Shown here one piece after another: positions 61,427-64,000 of a DNA stretch of 64,000 bases. This DNA is from Saccharolobus shibatae B12 (GTDB lineage: Archaea; Thermoproteota; Thermoprotei_A; Sulfolobales; Sulfolobaceae). How positions within the stretch are numbered: the first letter of the stretch is position 1; every line of letters starts with the position of its first letter. The stretch spans positions 2,815,036-2,879,035 of the forward strand of contig NZ_CP077717.1 of the NCBI RefSeq assembly GCF_019175345.1, given 5' to 3'. Position numbers and translations under genes: made by a program. The notes under the pieces were generated by a model that saw only the letters and a program-made list of their open reading frames with translations, was not told the DNA's origin and did no database searches.

Positions 61427-61594
61427 ATGCCTTCATCAAAGAAGAAAAAAGAGACTGTCCCAGTAATGTCAATGGCAGGATTAATTAGATATTATGAGGA
61501 GGAAAACGAGAAAATCAAGATAAATCCTAAAATTGTAATAGGAGCTAGTCTAGCATTAACAATTATCGTTATAGTGATCACAAAACTATTTTAA
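61427..61594 (+). CDS. Preprotein translocase subunit Sec61 beta (SecG)
   Basis: 55 residues: MPSSKKKKETVPVMSMAGLI, then RYYEEENEKIKINPKIVIGA and one membrane helix to the end. MxAGLIRYYEEE plus tail anchor is the archaeal Sec61 beta signature. GGGGTTTATAATG precedes it. Third subunit of SecYEbeta. Confidence 0.93.
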   Translation: MPSSKKKKETVPVMSMAGLIRYYEEENEKIKINPKIVIGASLALTIIVIVITKLF

Positions 61595-61619
61595 AGTTAT
61601 GAACGAGAAAGTTAATTAT

Positions 61620-61925
61620 GGGACCCCTAGCGGGGGTAACGGGATAAAACCCTGAGGAAACTCCGGCCTCCAACCCTTGCAAGAACCCCGAAAGGGGTAG
61701 GGATAGGATCCCTGGCAACTACACAGAAACGAAGTCCTAATACTAGATAGATGAACGGAACTACTAGCAAGTAATTGCTAGTAGTACGTGATAGATGAAA
61801 GTGTTGGGACTTGAAACGGTAGACCTCTTGGGAGCAAGTTAAAGGGGAATGAATAAAGGGTTGACTCCTTGTAGTACGCTTAGTCGAATCCCCCAATACA
61901 GAAGCCGGGTTATGCTAGGGGTCCC
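61620..61925 (+). ncRNA. rnpB: RNase P RNA
   Basis: 306 nt. Ends pair (GGGACCCCTAGC with GCTAGGGGTCCC), giving P1. Conserved CR-I GAGGAAACTCCGG and CR-V-like ACAGAAGCCGGGTTATG are present, with an internal hairpin CTACTAGCAAG...TTGCTAGTAG and ACCCCGAAAGGGGT. Ribozyme that makes tRNA 5' ends. Confidence 0.94.
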
Positions 61926-62235
61926 TACTAGTATATTAGTGAAAACCTTTCTACACTGTTAAAGTGATAGTTTATTATCGAGATCTTTAGACGTTATAAA
62001 ATAGAAAATTTCGTCTCTAGTTAAAATATATCGCTCTTGTCCTTCTCTAAAAGACTAAGCTTACCTTTATCACCTATATCATTATATATTAATTATTTAG
62101 AGTTATTTTAAAAAATATTTGAATTATTGGTTATCTTCACATATATTTTTATCTTTTCCAAAATCAATCAAAAAAGATACATTAATTGTCGCAAAGTTCT
62201 TATAGCTATATAAAATTAAAACTCTGTGGATAAAA
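61926..62235. other. Intergenic region after rnpB
   Basis: 310 bases, strongly A/T-rich. No reading frame or RNA structure I trust. T-runs near 61946 could end rnpB, and a TATA-like TATATAAAATT at 62207-62217 is 20-odd bases before the Lrp-type gene at 62236. Confidence 0.5.
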
Positions 62236-62487
62236 GTGGCTAGTGCGATAGTCCTTATAAATACAGATGCTGGAGGAGAAGAAGAGGTATTCGAAAAACT
62301 AAAAAACATGAATGAAGTCGTGGAAGCATATGTAGTTTATGGGGTGTATGATATCGTAATAAAAGTTGAAACTGAAAATATGGACAAGCTAAAGAATTTC
62401 ATCAGTAATTCCATACGAAAGATACCTAAAGTAAGATCGACATTGACAATGATAATAATGGAGGGAAGAAGTGTAATAAAGAAATGA
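62236..62487 (+). CDS. Stand-alone Lrp/AsnC ligand-binding (RAM) domain protein
   Basis: 83 residues: ASAIVLINTDAGGEEEVFEK, VVEAYVVYGVYDIVIKVETE and the last strand. It is the RAM/ACT-like effector domain of Lrp, without the HTH. Such proteins bind amino acids and may pair with full Lrp regulators. Overlaps tiaS by 4 bases. Confidence 0.88.
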   Translation: MASAIVLINTDAGGEEEVFEKLKNMNEVVEAYVVYGVYDIVIKVETENMDKLKNFISNSIRKIPKVRSTLTMIIMEGRSVIKK

Positions 62488-63815
62488 AATATATAATAGG
62501 GATTGACGACCACGATTCCTACAAGTTTGGTTGCACTACACATTTTTCTGTTATTCTGACCTCCTATTTGTATAAAAACCATAATATTATTTTATTAGAC
62601 TTACCTTATTTAGTCAGACTAAACCCCAATATACCTTGGAAGACAAGGGGCAACGCAAGTATAAAACTTGTTGTTGACTTTAACGGAACAAAGAAAGAGT
62701 TAGCAGATATAATTTTCTCATATTCACTTAAATACATTAAGGATGTTTCACTAGCACTGGAGCATGGAAGAAAACCTGGAATAGCGATAATTGAATATGA
62801 TAAATATAAAACTTCATTCGAAAAACTATATAATTTCTATATTAAAGGATTATCGGATATTATTCCTATAGATTATGCGAAAAAGTTCGCAGAGAAAAAC
62901 GATATAGAAATTAGAGGAGATAGAGGTATTATCGGAAGTATTGCAGCGCTAGGAGTGAGTGGAGATTACACCTATGAATTAATTACTTATAGGAAAAAAG
63001 AAAATTGGCTCAAAAAGAGAATGATAAATGAAGACTCTGTAAAGAGAGTTGATGAGGAGACGTTCCCGCTAACGTTTGCAAATTATGATTACATAAATGA
63101 CTCTCCCCTTATAACTCCACACGGAAGTGATCCAATCCTATATGGTATTAGAGGAACCTCCATAGAACACCTAATTAAAGCTATGGGACTAATAGAATCA
63201 AATGAAGATATCAATTTCTTCGCTATTTTTAAGACTAACCAAAATACTGATATTCATTTCCAAAAAGTTGGTAATCGTTTCTACCAACAAATTAAGAAAG
63301 TTATACAAATAAAAAATATAAAGATACTTGAAGGCGGAGATGTAATGATTAGGACTACAGACGACGATATTTTATTCGTGTATAAAGAAACTGGGGAGTT
63401 AAACAGTGCATCTAAATTATTAAAAGAAGGTGACGAAATAGTAGCTTATGGGGCTATAAAGCCATCCATAGCTTATGGAAAGATCATAGAGCTGGAGAGG
63501 TTTGAAATATTAAAATTAAATGATCTACAATTGGTCAATCCTAAATGTCCCATATGTGGTGGATCTACAAAATCTCTAGGAAAAAATAAGGGATATAAAT
63601 GTAAAAAATGTAAATATATTATAAATACAGCTAATAAGAGTATGAAAAATATAATAAGAAACTTATCATTAGGAATTTACCAAACTAGAGCTTACAGGCA
63701 TCTTACCAGACCTATATTCTTAACACTAGAAAAAAATAATCAAAGTTTTCATGAGGAGAGAAAGTTCCTAGATATGTATAGATCAGAATTATACAAGCTT
63801 GATTATAATCTATAA
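62484..63815 (+). CDS. tiaS: tRNA-Ile2 agmatidine synthetase TiaS
   Basis: 443 residues: MKYIIGIDDHDSYKFGCTTH is the start motif, then NPNIPWKTRGNASI, HGRKPGIAI, RGDRGIIGSIAALG, an OB part and a C-terminal zinc ribbon CPICGGS...CKKCKY. It attaches agmatine to C34 of tRNA-Ile(CAU), so AUA is decoded. Makes AUA a sense codon of some interest here. Confidence 0.95.
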   Translation: MKYIIGIDDHDSYKFGCTTHFSVILTSYLYKNHNIILLDLPYLVRLNPNIPWKTRGNASIKLVVDFNGTKKELADIIFSYSLKYIKDVSLALEHGRKPGIAIIEYDKYKTSFEKLYNFYIKGLSDIIPIDYAKKFAEKNDIEIRGDRGIIGSIAALGVSGDYTYELITYRKKENWLKKRMINEDSVKRVDEETFPLTFANYDYINDSPLITPHGSDPILYGIRGTSIEHLIKAMGLIESNEDINFFAIFKTNQNTDIHFQKVGNRFYQQIKKVIQIKNIKILEGGDVMIRTTDDDILFVYKETGELNSASKLLKEGDEIVAYGAIKPSIAYGKIIELERFEILKLNDLQLVNPKCPICGGSTKSLGKNKGYKCKKCKYIINTANKSMKNIIRNLSLGIYQTRAYRHLTRPIFLTLEKNNQSFHEERKFLDMYRSELYKLDYNL

Positions 63816-63819
63816 AAGG

Positions 63820-63893
<74 letters not shown>

Positions 63894-64000
63894 TTGAGTA
63901 AAAATAAAGACAAGGATAGATTAAAAATTTTACCCGTTCATATCTTCAGTGACACCCCTTCAGTTCTATTGGAGATTATTTTGAGCTACATTTTTTCATA

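Noticed and set aside
61627..61896. Minus-strand ORF inside the RNase P RNA
   Set aside because: The conserved RNA structure explains this sequence; no SD and unlikely protein composition.

Overview
The window is chromosomal DNA of a hyperthermophilic crenarchaeon of the Saccharolobus/Sulfolobus group. It carries the full-length spindle-shaped virus SSV1 as a provirus, which points to Saccharolobus shibatae B12, the natural SSV1 lysogen. Supporting signs are low G+C host DNA, short spacers, leaderless-type promoters, GTG and TTG starts, archaeal information-processing genes (Rpo8, Rpo11, TFS, TFE, TFB3, Cdc45-like, PAN, XPD, TiaS, archaeosine transglycosylase), a thermosome gene and an intron-containing tRNA.

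Layout. 1-6662: partial sugar nucleotidyltransferase, Fe superoxide dismutase, a large membrane/coiled-coil protein, a TusA-like protein, a thioredoxin-like protein and the XPD helicase. 6881-16623: a Rieske protein, then a ten-gene leftward shikimate operon (split transketolase, chorismate mutase-prephenate dehydrogenase, DAHP synthase, aroB, aroE, aroC, aroK, aroA, aroD) with almost no spacers. 16694-24333: E1-like enzyme, membrane flippase, Cdc45/RecJ-like protein, Pcc1, L10e, Dph2, Csl4, Rpo11, TFS, tRNA-Arg(UCU) and an MFS transporter.

24645-40153: the SSV1 provirus, bounded by 44-bp direct repeats exactly 15,465 bp apart. The right repeat forms the 3' half of tRNA-Arg(CCG). The integrase gene is split across the ends, and joining the halves restores a 335-codon gene. 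Leftward genes encode B251, the capsid proteins VP1/VP3/VP2, the 792-residue attachment protein and a group of small zinc-finger and ribbon-helix-helix regulators. Rightward genes encode F55, F112, D63, E96, E51, F93, E178, D244, F92, E54 and Int(N). The control region (about 36.1-36.93 kb) is full of TATAGATAGAG-type repeats that match the known operators of the lysogeny repressor F55.

40185-63893: ABCE1, the gluconeogenic FBP aldolase/phosphatase, S17e, a ubiquitin-like protein, a Cgi121-like KEOPS subunit, a HerA-like ATPase, thermosome beta, TFB3, HisS, proteasome beta, Rpo8, SmAP3, a TGT split into catalytic and PUA genes, a PAC2 chaperone, PAN, MBF1, HflX, Trm56, TFE, a C5-methyltransferase, tRNA-Val, a SWIM protein, Elf1, GGGP synthase, Sec61 beta, RNase P RNA, an Lrp-type protein, TiaS and tRNA-Ala.

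The main accessory system is therefore a described virus rather than a new one. Less obvious signals are a 61-bp identical repeat joining VP1 and VP3, a large inverted repeat in the gap between F55 and B49, interlocked inverted repeats around the integrase TATA box, three conserved host genes that seem to need an AUA start, and a hairpin plus mini-ORF behind tRNA-Val. All family assignments are by reading the sequence and from memory; no searches were run.
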